A stretch of DNA of 64,000 nucleotides from Akebia trifoliata. Its lineage: Eukaryota > Streptophyta > Magnoliopsida > Ranunculales > Lardizabalaceae. Below the pieces are notes generated by a model that saw nothing but the letters and a program-made list of their open reading frames with translations, was not told where the DNA came from and did not search any database. Positions within the stretch are counted from its first letter, which is position 1, and each line of letters opens with the position of its first letter. A program made the position numbers and the translations under genes. Location: assembly GCA_017979445.1 (NCBI GenBank), contig CM030715.1, positions 27,195,169-27,259,168 on the forward strand, given 5' to 3'. This document shows, one piece after another, positions 46,140-58,028 of the stretch.

Positions 46140-47688
46140 TTTTTCAAGATTGTTTATCATTATTCAATGATCTAAATACCAACATCTCTAATTTCTATAA
46201 TATATATTAAAAAAGAAAAAACCCTAGATTTTTCTCTCAAAAGTGCACCATCTTCAAATTCTACAACCACATATGCTAAATTATGTATAATCTATTGAAC
46301 TTCATATTGATCCATCATTTTCGATCTCATCATAACGTGTTATTTTATGTTTGGCAAAATTTGTTACTATGCCTTCGAATACCACCTAGACAGTCCAATC
46401 AACTGGTGATTGTTAGGTAGATGGGTACATCAAAGAGGTGGTTTAAGAGATGCATATGGTTGTTATAGCATTGGTGAGAGTATGTCATCTTCTCCAATAC
46501 ATCTCACACATATTTAGTGAGAAGCAAGGGAGGAGAAAAATACCTTGTGAGTGTTTATGGTTTAGGAGAAAAAAATGATTCATTTAAGAACGCTGGATTA
46601 AAAATTAGAAAATACTTTTTTGAACTTTAGTTTTTTAATCATTTGCGCCATTTTCATCCTCTAATAAAAAAAATCCATGAATTTTCTTAAAAAAAAAGGA
46701 AAAAAAATAAAAATAAAAGAAAAGAAACCTTGGAATGAAGGCAATGTATGGCGAGAAATTCTTGTATGGAAAAAGATACAAGAAAGGTAAAATGCTAACC
46801 TCAATCCATGGGTTGTGGCTCTCCACCAACATGACCATTGGGATGGTAGGATTTCCCAAGAAAAAAAATGTATCACTGGAAAACATGTGTTAATACCTAG
46901 AAGATTGGTATTGATCCCTAGAAAATCTACCCCTCAAACCCTAATGGTCATGTTGATGGAGAGGGCTCAAAAAAGTCCAAAGGCTCTTTTGAAGAGTTGT
47001 TATCAGCACCCCAACTTTTATTTAAAACTTTTTCAAACAATTTCAATAGTTGTTTACCATTATGATTGGTCTCATGTAAAATCCTAAATCCAAAAATTAG
47101 AAATCTAGCGCGCGCGCGCACACACACAATTTGTGTGTGTGTGCACGCTTGTACTGGCATCCAACTTGTACTTATTCTCAACCATCCAATTATTTTCTTT
47201 ATATTTAATTGGGGTATGCCAATTGTAGCTCTCTTCTTTTGGGTTTTCTAAAACGAAAATGCTAGTCTCCATCAACGTGATGATTGGGATCACGTTTTTA
47301 AAACTCGTTTTGAGACCAAATTGTCTTAGACGAATTATTCGATACATTTGATTTGTCTCATTCAACAACGAGACAATTGTACATTTGACTTATCTATTTG
47401 TCTCATTAGTAGATGATACTGAGACATATCAGACAAGTCATCTCGATTTTGGAAAAGATTTAAAATCATGGTTCGGAATTATTAAAAAAAAAACGATAAA
47501 AACACATCTTGCATCTATGAAGATTAAAAAATGCGATTATTTCATTTGTGATATTTAAAAAAAAAAAAAGTCGTTTTATTCTCGTTTTTTCATTTGGGAT
47601 TATATACATATATATATTATTCTCATTTTTTTCATTTGACAAAAAAATTTAATTTATTTTTTTTTTCAATGTGGGATTATATATATAA
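46140..47688. other. Intergenic repeats; alternating GC/CA palindrome at 47107-47147
   Basis: 46990-47220 is related to the repeat at 9090-9348. 47107-47147 reads CGCGCGCGCGCACACACACA and then TTTGTGTGTGTGTGCACGC, an alternating purine-pyrimidine inverted repeat. 47290-47480 contains GAGACAA-rich DNA resembling 35250-35625. No gene is recognised. Confidence 0.5.
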
Positions 47689-48068
47689 GGTCCCGTTCGG
47701 CACCCAACCATTTATCCAACAATTTGCCCAATCATTTTTGTCTTACATGGGTTAGAAGTTTTGGAATGGGCTGATTTTTGGTGAGGATGATCTCTATGGT
47801 GAGGAGATCATCCTCACCAAAAATCAGCTCATTTCAAAACTTTTAACCCCATGTTTTCAAGTTAAAAAATCGTGGACCGTCCATTTTTTGTAAAACATTT
47901 GTGATGGGGTTAGAAGTTTTGGAATGGGCTGATTTTTTGTGAGAATGATCTCCTCACCATAGAGATGAGTCTCACCAAAAATTAGCCCATTATAAAATTT
48001 CTAATCCATGTAAGACAAAAATGATTGGGCAAATGGTTGGGTAAATGGTTGGGTGCCGAATATTTCCC
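47689..48068. mobile_element. Family A double-hairpin fold-back element, copy 2
   Basis: The ends GTTCGGCACCCAACCATTTA (left) and the same on the minus strand at the right pair over about 60 bp. The inner hairpins at about 47750-47852 and 47903-48005 share GGTGAGGATGATCTC-type stems with copy 1. It is flanked by ATATATA at the left and a long (TA)n run at the right. Confidence 0.88.
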
Positions 48069-48076
48069 TATATATA

Positions 48077-48143
<67 letters not shown>
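48069..48143. repeat. (TA)n microsatellite, about 75 bp
   Basis: An almost pure TA run adjoins the family A element. The run probably contained the insertion site. Confidence 0.95.
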
Positions 48144-48145
<2 letters not shown>

Positions 48146-49174
48146 TTTTATTTATTTTTTTCATAATTTTAATATATATTTATCGTTTTTCTGTTTTTTT
48201 TTTCTCTCATTTTTAATGTGTTTTCCTTAGCTTTTCCTTATCCTCTGACTTTGAGACTGTGGCTGGGATATTAGGAATTCCAAAAAAATAAAAATAAAAA
48301 AATTGTATCACTAGGAACTGATATCTATCTAGGAAATATAATTTTTTTTTCCTCAAATCCAAAACGGTCGTATCGACGCAGAGGCTAGAAAAGTCCACAA
48401 CAAAAATTGTTGTAAGGCGAAGGGGCATTTCGATAGAAAATGTTCACAACATTGGGATTTAGAAAGAAAAACCTACATTAGGGTTCTTTAGAAAATTTCC
48501 CAACAAATATAAACCACGCGCCATTGTTTTCTCTACTTCTTCACTGACCAAAACGTCGAAAAGCATAGCAAAGGCGCGCGCCATGGGAACTTCAGTCCAG
48601 GTCACTCCACTCTGTGGTGTCTACAACGAGAACCCTCTCTCTTATCTCGTCTCCATCGATGGCTTCAACTTCCTTATCGATTGTGGATGGAACGATCTCT
48701 TCGATCCCAATCTACTTCAACCCCTTGCGAGGTTTACATCAACCCTCATTTATTTTTATTTTTCAAATTTCCCCTCTTTTTGGTTTCGTTTGTTATAATT
48801 TTGAATTATTTATCGAACATAGAAGTTGCTTGATACCCAGTTCAAAATTTCGTTAGTTGTGATTCCTTATAAGATGGGCATTTGTAATTTGAACTTTGGA
48901 GCACTTTAACTGACAAAACAAGTAGAAATGGTTATTGAAACAATTTAAGTGAGAATTTGCGAATTGGTTCCGTTATTAGAACAAGAACCCAATACTGTTC
49001 CACATATGTATCCCAATCATTAAGATTTACTTTCAAATTATAATTAAGTTGATGGGATGTCGTCCTAGGGGGGACTTTCCACATCACGTATCATTTCAAA
49101 ACTAAATTTAATGGAACCAAAAATAAAGAAATTAAAAATGATGGCTAGCCATGCAAAGTAATTTTTATTATTAT

Positions 49175-49415
49175 TTTTTTTATTATAACGGGGTGTCCGG
49201 ACTTATGTCCGACTAGGGGGGCCGGATGAGCCAGGGCTGGAGCCAAGGCATATGGGTCTCTCCCCTGGGCACGTGCAATGCCCACGCATCACATGCACCA
49301 GGTAAGTGAGGGAGCGCCCTCGCGGGTGGCCCCGAGGAAATATTGCTCATACTGGTATCGACTCTCACCGCTCATCTGATCCGAAATTGCCATTGAGCCA
49401 CCCCCTCGGGGTTAT
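49175..49415 (-). repeat. SINE in CPSF2-pseudogene intron 1
   Basis: On the minus strand it starts GAGGGGGTGGCTCAATGGCA, has AGAGTCGATACC as a B-box relic, and ends TAAGTCCGGACACCCCGTTA followed by an A-rich tail. Relatives are at 44660-45425 and 59796-59940. Confidence 0.7.
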
Positions 49416-50495
49416 GCAAAGTATAAAGTATTTTTAAGTGTATGATTTATTTGTCTCTTTTAGATTTTTCTTAAGTATGTTATTCAAATATGCAAGGTAG
49501 CTTCCACAATGGATGCCATCTTGTTATCACATCCAGATACACTTCATCTTGGTGCTTTACCATACGCCATGAAGCACATTGTACTCTCTGCTCCAGTTTA
49601 TTCAACAGAACCTGTATATAGACTAGGCCTTTTGTCTATGTACGATCACTATCTTTCGCGGAAGGTGAAGTTTCTTCTTGCCCTTTGAACTCTATCGTAT
49701 TTCAGTATATAATATTGAATTGTTTATGAATTTTTTATTTGATATAAGTACAAGGAGTCTAAGCAGTGCGAGCGCTTATTTTCTTTCAAGTTTTAGTGGC
49801 ATAAGTGTTGTTAATGTTTTTGATTTGTGGAGCTGAATGTTGGACAATCAAGGAACAACATGTTCATAGATTGAGTACAATACATACCCGAGATTAGGAT
49901 GTTGAGTTGGGTGAATTTAAAAATTAAGAAAGGTAAAATAAATAAAAAATGAATGGGATTTATGAAAACGTAGGAGTAGTGCAATAATTCCAATTAGAAA
50001 GAACATGTATGTTGAAAGGATCCAAAAGAGCGAGATGAACCAAAAAAAAACTCTTGATTGAGGTAGTGAGGGCAGATTGGAAGATGCTTGAACTAACCAA
50101 GAGATGATTGAGTTAACCAAGAGATGATTTTAGGTAGAATTTATTGGAAGAAAAAGATTCATTCAGCCGACACAAGATATTTATGATAAAACTTTGATGA
50201 TGATGATGTTGAGTTATGTTCGTTTTCTAATCTTCTCTCCCTTTGCAGCAAGTTTCTGATTTTGACTTGTTTACTCTGGATGACATTGATTCTGCTTTTC
50301 AAAATGTTATCAGACTGACATACTCTCAAAATTATCACCTGTTTGGTAAATTTTTTTCTTACCATTGTTTCTTTTAGGGTTCACCTGGTTATTCACAATA
50401 CATTAGCTGGAGGAACACTTGGGTCTGGACATACCTAGGGGCCAGAACAATCCATGTTTTACATACTGGTGGAGCTGGACCTCCGTTACATAAGT

Positions 50496-50829
50496 TGTTG
50501 TGCTACGTGCAGCAATTATGATGAACAGTACAAAAAAAAAGAAAAACAAGAAAGAAATTGAAAACACACAGATTTAACGTGGTTCGGCGGTGTGCTTACA
50601 TCCACAAGAGTGAGGAGCCAAATTTTCACTATATGTCAAATTAGGGTTACATCATAAGAATTTATAATAAACCCTAGTCGTACAATAGGTATTAGAAAAT
50701 TCCAATAATACCCCTGTATCATACCGCATGGGCATTGCCCCCGCACCCCTAACCTACAAATTTGTCCCTGGTAAACATATGTTTTCTATATATACGTGTT
50801 CCACTCAATATGAGCCACATACATCAACA
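50496..50829 (-). mobile_element. Solo LTR (334 bp) in CPSF2-pseudogene intron 3
   Basis: It begins TGTTGTGCTACGTG and ends ACATCAACA, like 21397-21744, and shares AACGTGGTTCG and CACTCAATATGAGCCACATA. The flanks TAAGT and TAAGC are a 5-bp target duplication with one mismatch. Confidence 0.85.
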
Positions 50830-53800
50830 TAAGCCTAATCTAGGAGACATTCTAGGCCACAAATTTGTCCAACTCGGTGATTTTACCATCCAATATATAA
50901 ACCTCTTTTTTCTTTTAAATTTTTCCGTGGATAGTTCACACACATGTGCATATATTCAACCCATCCAAATGTGCTAGGTGGATAAATGTGATTGCTTGAT
51001 TGGGGTTGGTTTTCAGACTCATAGAACCCCTCAGTGGAACCCACCTTATTCCTTGTCCCAGCCCTTTGCATGTGTCCACCTATAAGATACGGTTGGATCT
51101 GTATGTAGGTTGGTCCGATATGCAGACATCTTGCCCCTATTATTCATCTATTACATATTTGATGTGTTCTTATCGTTCCTCTTTCTTTGGTTCTTTCTGA
51201 TTTAAATTTATGTCAGGAAAAGGAGAGGGGATTGTTATTGCTCCTCATGTGGCTGGACATCTCTTGGTTGGTACTGTCTGGAAGATCACAAAGGATGGGG
51301 AGGATGTAATATATGCCGTTAACTTCAACCATTACAAAGAAAGGTCATATGTGACCCTTCTACCAATTACTTCCACCCAACTTAGAACTCCGTGGACTCT
51401 GTAATGCTTATGTTTATGAAAGGAATCAAGAAAAAAAAAAGCTTACTAACGGAACTGTTTTTGAATATTTTGTTTGTCTTGCTGTTTTGATAACAGATGC
51501 TTATAATGCTTTGAACAATCAGCCTTCTAGACGCCAAAGAGACCAAGAGTTTCTAGGTATTCCTGTCTTCTAAATCAAAATTTGATTATTTTTCATTCAA
51601 GTGCCCATTATTCATTTTTTTTGCGACACTCCCTGTTATCCTTTTTTTTTTTTTTTTTGTGTGTGTATGTGGAAATTTTTGTTTTGTTTTTAATTTTCTA
51701 TCTTTATTATGAAGGACAATTGTTAGAATCAACGGTTTGATGTAATAATTCATGACATTTATGTCACTGTATTCTTTAACATTATAGAGTTGCTAACATG
51801 ATTCATTATGTTGTTTGTTATTTTAAATTTCCATTAGATTTGATACTGAAAACTCTGAGAGCGTATGGAAATGTACTACTCCCTGTCGATACAGCCGGGC
51901 GTGTATTGGAACTGATTTTGATATTAGAACAGGTCTGTATTGGAAGCATTGATATATCTTTAGTTCTCTACTAGCTAGCTTTCCAGGAATTCTAAAGGTT
52001 GTGAGATGTGTTGAAATTGCAGTACTGGGCACAGCATCATCTGTCCTATCCTATATTCTTTCTTACGTATGTTGCTTCAAGCACGATTGATTATGTCAAG
52101 AGCTTCCTGAGTGGATGAGTGATTTTCAATTGCAAAATCCTTTGAACATACACGTGACAATGCTTTTCTTTTAAAGAAAGTAGCTACTTTCCTTATAGTC
52201 CCAAATACCAACAGGGAATACATATATTCAACATTATTTCTTTTCTCTTGCCACCTTATGGTGTCCTTTAGCTCTGTCACCTGTATTGCATTCGCTACTT
52301 TTTTCATGAATACACAGAAAGTCTCTGAAGTTTCTTATTTTTCTTACGAATTTCCTTTTATTTGGTCAACAATTGCTTTACAGATTTTATGTTAAAAATT
52401 GCAGGCATGTCACGCTACTAATCAACAAGAATGAGCTTGAGAACGCACCGAATGGTCCAAAAGTTAGCACACCTTTTCTTAAAAACTACTTATTATTATT
52501 ATTTTTTTCCTTTGAGATGGAGTGAACTGATGTCTGTTTTAGATTGTTCTATCATCCATGGCCAGTTTGGAAGTGGGTTTCTCTCATGATATATTTGTCA
52601 AATGGGCAAGTGATACGAAAAACCTTGTGCTTTTTACAGAAAGAGGCCAAGTATATTTTCTAAACTTTCCATCAGTTATTTGTGTGTTTCATTTCAACTC
52701 ATATACTTTTTTCCCCTTATAATTGACAAATTGTATATGAAAAATTATGTCTTTTAGTTTTGTTGCTTATTATTGGAAATGAATCCATAATTAGACACTG
52801 CTACATTGCTCGGATGTTTCTGATGCAGCTTTAAGATTGAAAAGTCGTTTCTCTTGGTTTTTTCTTTTCATCCTTGTGCAGTCATTGCTCTTGAAAAATC
52901 TCCTTTTTCTCATATAATATTTGATGGTCTAGTTCTAGTAATCCTTTGATTTTCTTAAACTTTTTTATTTTTGATTCTCAATGTTTACACATGTGCATTT
53001 GTTTTTTTTCTTTAAAAAAAAAATGCATATGAAATATTTGGATGGTATTTATTTGTCTTTGCTCTTAAAAGATCCATTTTGACACCTTTTGCATCAATTA
53101 ATTGTGCAGTTTGCAACTTTAGCTCGCATGCTTCAGGCAGATCCACCACCTAAAGCTGTAAAAGTCACCATGTGCAAGAGGGTTCCTTTGGTTGGAGAAG
53201 AGTGACGAGCTTATGAAGAAGAACAAAATCGAATTAAAAAGGAGGAAGCTCTAAAAGCTAGTCTAAGCAAAGAGGAGGTAAAAGCATCCCATGGAAGTGA
53301 TGTTGATGTAGTTGATCCAATGGTCATCGATACAGGCAATGCTCATGCTTCATCTGATGGTATGTTTATCCTATTCTGTTTTTATTATATATTAGAAATC
53401 TATCTTATGCAATTTTCTTTTAGTTTAATTCTTTTTCTTTTCATTCCAATCATATTCTTACAGCCTTAAGATGTTTGTGTACACACATGTTAGTTCAAAC
53501 TGTGGTCAGAATGCAATAATGAGAGATTGCCCGCCTTTTTTTAGTGGACAGAGAAGTTATCTAATACTTCAAATGACATCTATTTGATACATAAAAGAAA
53601 TTAGTAAATGAGTAATACTTTTTGTTGAGCAGTAATGACACTGAAAAATTGTGTTTGATGTAAATGCATTGCCTGTATGGTTCAATGTAAATGCTTAATC
53701 TCTTTCTGATTTACTTTGCAGTGACTGGTCCTCATGGTGGTAGGCATCGGAACATCTTCATTGATGGGTTTGTTCCTACATCCAGTAGTGTTGCTCCAAT

Positions 53801-54308
53801 GTTTCCTTTTTTTGAGAACTCTTCTGGATGGGATGATTTTGGTGAGATCATTAATCCTGATGATTATGTAATCAAGGAAGAAGACATGGATCAAGCATTT
53901 ATGCCTATAAGTTTCTTTTGCCAATTATTTCTCTTTGCTTACTTGCACAGTGTTTGATCAACAATCCTTGTTGTTATCTCTTTATTTTTTTTTCTACTTG
54001 TATATTTTATTTGTCAAATGTTGAATATTCCTCACATTTAAGGATAATGAAGCTTCGTTATCAAATACTTAGAAATTTATGTAGAAGCCAAGAGGAATAT
54101 TCTGTTTTATCAATCATGCCAATCTGTTGAAGATTCAAAACATTTGAATCATGTGGAAATCGTGAAATGTTGATTGGAACAAGCCTTTACCTTGGCTTGA
54201 TTTCCGGTGAGTCCTTTTAGAAAATATGTGAAGAGTGAAAATATCCTTGAATCAATTCAACATCTGACCAAGTCCAACAAGCCTAACACTGTGCAAGCAG
54301 ATGACATT

Positions 54309-54600
54309 TCTTCCATTCTTCCCTCCCTTGATCAAGAACTTTTGCGCAACTCAAATTAAAAATTGCACCGGGGGCTACTAAGCAAATTAGATCAAATAAA
54401 CTAAGGTAACAATCTGTCGTAGATCTCTTAGTGAATCTCGTGATAATGAACGTAGGAGCCAGTGCGAAATCTTAACAATATGTTTTTTGTTATTAGATTA
54501 GTAGCGTGGGATACTTAACTAGTTTGTAAGAGGTTGAACATCTATGATGATTTGATGAATGAATAATAAGTGTGCATCCTTGACATGACTCTCTTTTGCT
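54309..54600 (+). pseudogene. 3' relic of a DD11-like gene
   Basis: CCATTCTTCCCTCCCTTG (PFFPPL codons), GGGGCTACTAAGCAAATTAG (the PTKQI end) and the 3' flank with TTGTTATTAGAT and GATGAATGAATAATAAG match the ends of the genes at 58.1 and 62.9 kb. Everything upstream of the last 20 or so codons is missing. It shows that the DD11-like cluster once had at least three members. Confidence 0.8.
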
Positions 54601-55250
54601 CTCTCTGTTGCGTGCGCACGCACACACACGCGCAAGCATTTATACGCAAGTGGGGCATTATTATTATTTTTTTGATATAGCAAACTATCAGTTTCATTGT
54701 ATGTCCTGGATGAACATTAATCTATTAACACACCTGACTCGTCCCTTCGAAGGAATCCTCTTGGGTCAGTTGACTTGAATTAAGGTTTCGGGGAGTAAGA
54801 TTCATCAAATACCTTACAAAACTCATATTCTGATAAGAATGTTTATAAGGATTGTATTAACCAAAATAAGGAAACTAATCTAACATAAATATTCTAATTT
54901 ATTAGAATTTTCTAATGTAGAATATCCCAATTGATATTGCAATATATATTATTCTCCAACACTATCTTCCTTTTTCAGATGAGATACATTTATATAATAC
55001 AATATATCATGTATCATAATATGATGCATCCAGTTGTCTACCATTTGAACATAAATTGGACATTGAAGGCCACCTTTGAGGAGGCAATGATCACCAATCT
55101 AACTAAAGATCATAGGGTCGATTTTCCTTTATGTTGAATTCAATTCAACTAAATGCCACATTTTTTGCTGACCTTAAACTCAAACTTTGATTGGGTGGGT
55201 TCAAGTCCACCATACTCGCACACGACCCTGAATATATATATATATATATA

Positions 55251-55628
55251 GGGTCGGGTTCCGTGTACACACATATCTACTCATATATCTACAACGTGTT
55301 TTGTCCTATGTGGATTAAAAGTTTCTAATTGAGCTGATTTTTGGTGAGGATGATCTCTATGATGAGGAGATCATCCCCACAAAAAATCAGCTAATTCTAA
55401 AATTTCTAACCCCATATTTATTTGTTGAAGAATCGTGGACTGTCCATTTTTTGTAATCACTTTTGACAAGGTTAAAATTTTCGGATTGAGCTGATTTTTG
55501 GTGAGGATGATCTCCTCATCATAGAGATCATCCTCACCAAAAATCAGCTCAATCCGAAACTTTTAACGACTAGGACAAAACACGTTGTAGATATATGAGT
55601 AGATATGTGTGTACACAGAACCCGACCC
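55251..55628. mobile_element. Family A double-hairpin fold-back element, copy 3
   Basis: The ends GGGTCGGGTTCCGTGTACAC and its mirror pair over about 65 bp, including ATATCTACTCATATATCTAC. The inner hairpins use GGTGAGGATGATCTC and its complement. It is flanked on both sides by TATATATA. The empty site is seen at 7037-7052 in the forward TPD1-like locus. Confidence 0.92.
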
Positions 55629-56532
55629 TATATATATAAAATGAATCGTGCAATCTACATGATGTGATACCATTCTTTGTACGATAAGATTAATAAGTCT
55701 TAATTAGTGATCATCTGATAATGTTGCATTTTAATAGGTTGAGCCGAGGATCCATAGATTCATGAAAAAGGACTCGGAAGGAAACCAAAATCACCAACGT
55801 TAAATATAGAAATCCACAGTTTGGGATAAAAAATGGATCGTGAGGATACATCAAGTATCACTAGAATAAATCGTGACAGTTGGATTTTGTGTTTTTGTGG
55901 TTAGGATTTTGTGCATTTTTATGAGTCCTTTGTTTGTGAATCGTTTTGTATTAAGGAATCTCCTTGGCATGGTTATAGAACTCTTTGAATCGAATCAAAA
56001 CTCGGTTAAGACAATGGGACTGGATTACATTTCGATGTGACATGGCCCAACACTCAATGAAACCAACTTGTTGAGTTAACTCAGAAAATCATCAAATCAA
56101 ATTCAGCTTGAACATACCTCGAGTTGAGTTAAAATCTCACCCAAGTTATTCAACTATATATAATAGATTGGACTCATTGCCCCCACCCTTCTAAAATCAC
56201 ACCCCATTTGAAAAAACAAAAATACCAAATTGGTCCATTAGATGACCTATTTCCGAATCCATCTGTAACATATTGGTAATATAGAGGTCATCAAATGGAC
56301 CCATTCAGTATTTTCATGATTTTAAGTGTGGTGTATTTTGCCATCACATCGGGGGGCAAGAAGTCTGAGTCTATACAATATTGTTGGCGAGAAAAATTAC
56401 AAATATTATATTTGCAAAATCCAAATAATAGAAAGTGAAAAAAATTTCCAAAAAAAAATGAGTATAACAACTAGCATGGAAAGACTTGAGAGCAGTGACC
56501 ATCGTAGAGACACCTTTGCAATCTTTGGGTCT

Positions 56533-57265
56533 CAGGGGCGGATTTAGAGTGGGGGCACTTGCCCCCACAAGAATTTTCAAAGTCTATGAATTAGTGAGCT
56601 ATTGTGACAGATTTTAGTGGCGGATAAAACAATCTGCCACTATTGCCCCCACAAATTTTTTTGGCAGATTTACAAAAACATGCACAACATTTCGAATATT
56701 TATCAAAACGGTACACTGTAGCAATTAATTCCGAAAACGGTAAATTTACCATTTTCGGAATTAATTTTTTTTACCAAAACGGTAAAAACAATAAAATTTA
56801 TTTTTTTTACCGAAAATGCCCTTTTTTATTTTTTGACTGAAATTACGAAAATAAAATTGATTTCAATAAAAAAAAAATTATAAATACATATGATTGTTGG
56901 ATTACCGAAAGAGAGTGAATCTTTTTAGTTGGATTTTCATTTTTTTAAGGTTAAAATTGTAAATATATATGTAAAACAAAAAAAAGGGTATTTTCGGTAT
57001 AAAAAAAATATTTTACTGTTTTTACCGTTTTGGTAAAAAATATTAATTCCAAAAACGATAAATTTACCGTTTTCGGAATTAATTGCTACAGTGTACCGTT
57101 TTCGGAATTAATTTTGAAAACTCTACCATTTTGGTAAATTATTCATTTTTTTCCCCAATCTTAGTTGCCACTACTACTTATTTTTTTTTTACTCTTAGTT
57201 GTCCCCACAAAAAAAATTCTACTCTTGGTTGCCCTGACATGGGAAACATCCTGGCTCCACCCCTG
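56533..57265. mobile_element. hAT-type non-autonomous element, 733 bp, perfect 8-bp duplication TTGGGTCT
   Basis: TTGGGTCT occurs at 56525-56532 and 57266-57273. It begins CAGGGGCGGATTTAG and ends GGCTCCACCCCTG (TIR CAGGGGYGGA). It is a longer relative of 43991-44203 and carries a nested fold-back element. It is inserted between the 5' UTR and the start codon of the TPD1-like pseudogene. Confidence 0.93.
56661..57152. mobile_element. Fold-back element nested in the hAT-type element
   Basis: CAAAACGGTACACTGTAGCA and TTCCGAAAACGGTAAATTTA at the left are mirrored at the right (about 56990-57120). The 213-bp relative at 43991 lacks this segment between CACAAATTTTTT-like and TTAGTTG words. Boundaries are within about 15 bp. 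Confidence 0.7.
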
Positions 57266-57792
57266 TTGGGTCTCTTTCTTGTAATTTAAGAGAAGTGTGA
57301 GAGTTCCAAGTTTCTTCTCAATTGATATAATCTCTCTTTTAAATGATATAAATCTTTTTGGAATATGGGAAAAAAATATTCCTAATTTTTAAAATGAGAT
57401 TAAATCAGATCATTTTTAAAAGTTAAAGATTAGTATCGTAAATAGGTTTTGTGTCAAATAGAGAGAATGCAAACAGATGTGTCTTTGGTCCTTGTGAGAG
57501 TAAAATTTATGTTTCCTTTAGAAAACACATGTTCCATTATTGAGAGTATTTTGGGGAAATAGTACCAAAGGTGACGTAGGAGAAGTCGAAGAAGAGTTTA
57601 TGGATTGGAGCGTTTGGCAGAAAACTCAATGGGTTTTAAAACTATTATTGTAACTGGTGACTTTAATTAAATTTCTATGAATAATAATGCAAGTCTATGG
57701 CACATGCATATAGTAACCATTGACTACTTCAAGCACTAGGTGCTAAGTAAAACTGATAGCAAAAGCCCATTAAGTTGGATTAAATTCATTTG

Positions 57793-57949
57793 ACTAATGC
57801 TGGAGTGACTCAAGGAGGGACACATCTGACGTGGTGGTGCACACATAACTGTAGATGCTTTTTTACTCGTATCTCACGGAAAAGCTCCTATGGTTATGTG
57901 TGTGCCACCATGTCAGATGTGTCACCCGTGTCACCCCAGCACGACTCAA
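57793..57949. mobile_element. Family B fold-back element, copy 7, upstream of a DD11-like gene
   Basis: ACTAATGCTGGAGTGACTCA at the left is mirrored by GTCGTGCTGGGGTGACACG (minus strand). Arms GTGGTGCACACATAACTGTA and CTATGGTTATGTGTGTGCCA pair. It lies about 80 bp upstream of the TATA box of the 58.1-kb gene; the 62.9-kb gene lacks it. Confidence 0.85.
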
Positions 57950-58028
57950 TTCATTTAAATAAAAGATAATAAAAACTAAACTTTCAAATGTCTGTTACAA
58001 CATTTAATTTGTTCTCTCCCCTCAGCAT

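Larger units (their letters stand above)
48583..53912 (+). pseudogene. CPSF2 (CPSF100, polyadenylation factor subunit) pseudogene, 3'-truncated
   Basis: Exon pieces: 48583-48731, 49497-49664, 50249-50345, 51217-51343, 51442-51556, 51838-51932, 52023-52176, 52405-52462, 52543-52650, 53110-53359 and 53722-53912. They encode in order MGTSVQVTPLCGVYNENPLS, LLSHPDTLHLGALPYAMK, SDFDLFTLDDIDSAFQNV, GIVIAPHVAGHLLVG, LLPVDTAGRVLEL, LTYVASSTIDYVKSF, HVTLLINKNELENAP, VLSSMASLEVGF, FATLARMLQADPP, EEEQNRIKKEEALKASL and GWDDFGEIINPDDYVIKEED. CPSF100 is the catalytically inactive metallo-beta-lactamase/beta-CASP partner of CPSF73 in mRNA 3' processing. Defects: altered acceptor TGCAAG before exon 2, frameshifts in exon 7 (about 52110-52130), TGA in exon 10 (about 53203), and loss of everything after about residue 480. 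Introns hold a SINE and a solo LTR. High exon identity implies a young pseudogene; an active CPSF2 must exist elsewhere. Confidence 0.92.
55020..57530 (-). pseudogene. Inverted decayed copy of the TPD1-like locus
   Basis: Read on the minus strand, the promoter and 5' UTR (57530-57270), exon 1 (about 56505-56448, MVTALKSFHAS), intron (about 56447-55240) and exon 2 (about 55236-55020) align with 5510-7330. Exon 2 keeps AAGATCATCACC-type words of the AKITNL region but has frameshifts, and its 3' third has decayed. The exon 1 donor GGAAAAG|GTTTCAC has become GGAAATTTTTTTCAC, so splicing is lost. A hAT-type element splits the 5' UTR and a family A element lies beside the intron acceptor. It lacks the two family C elements of the forward copy. 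Confidence 0.88.

Noticed and set aside
48025..48230. ORFs with YIYIYIYI repeats
   Set aside because: Translation of a (TA)n microsatellite.
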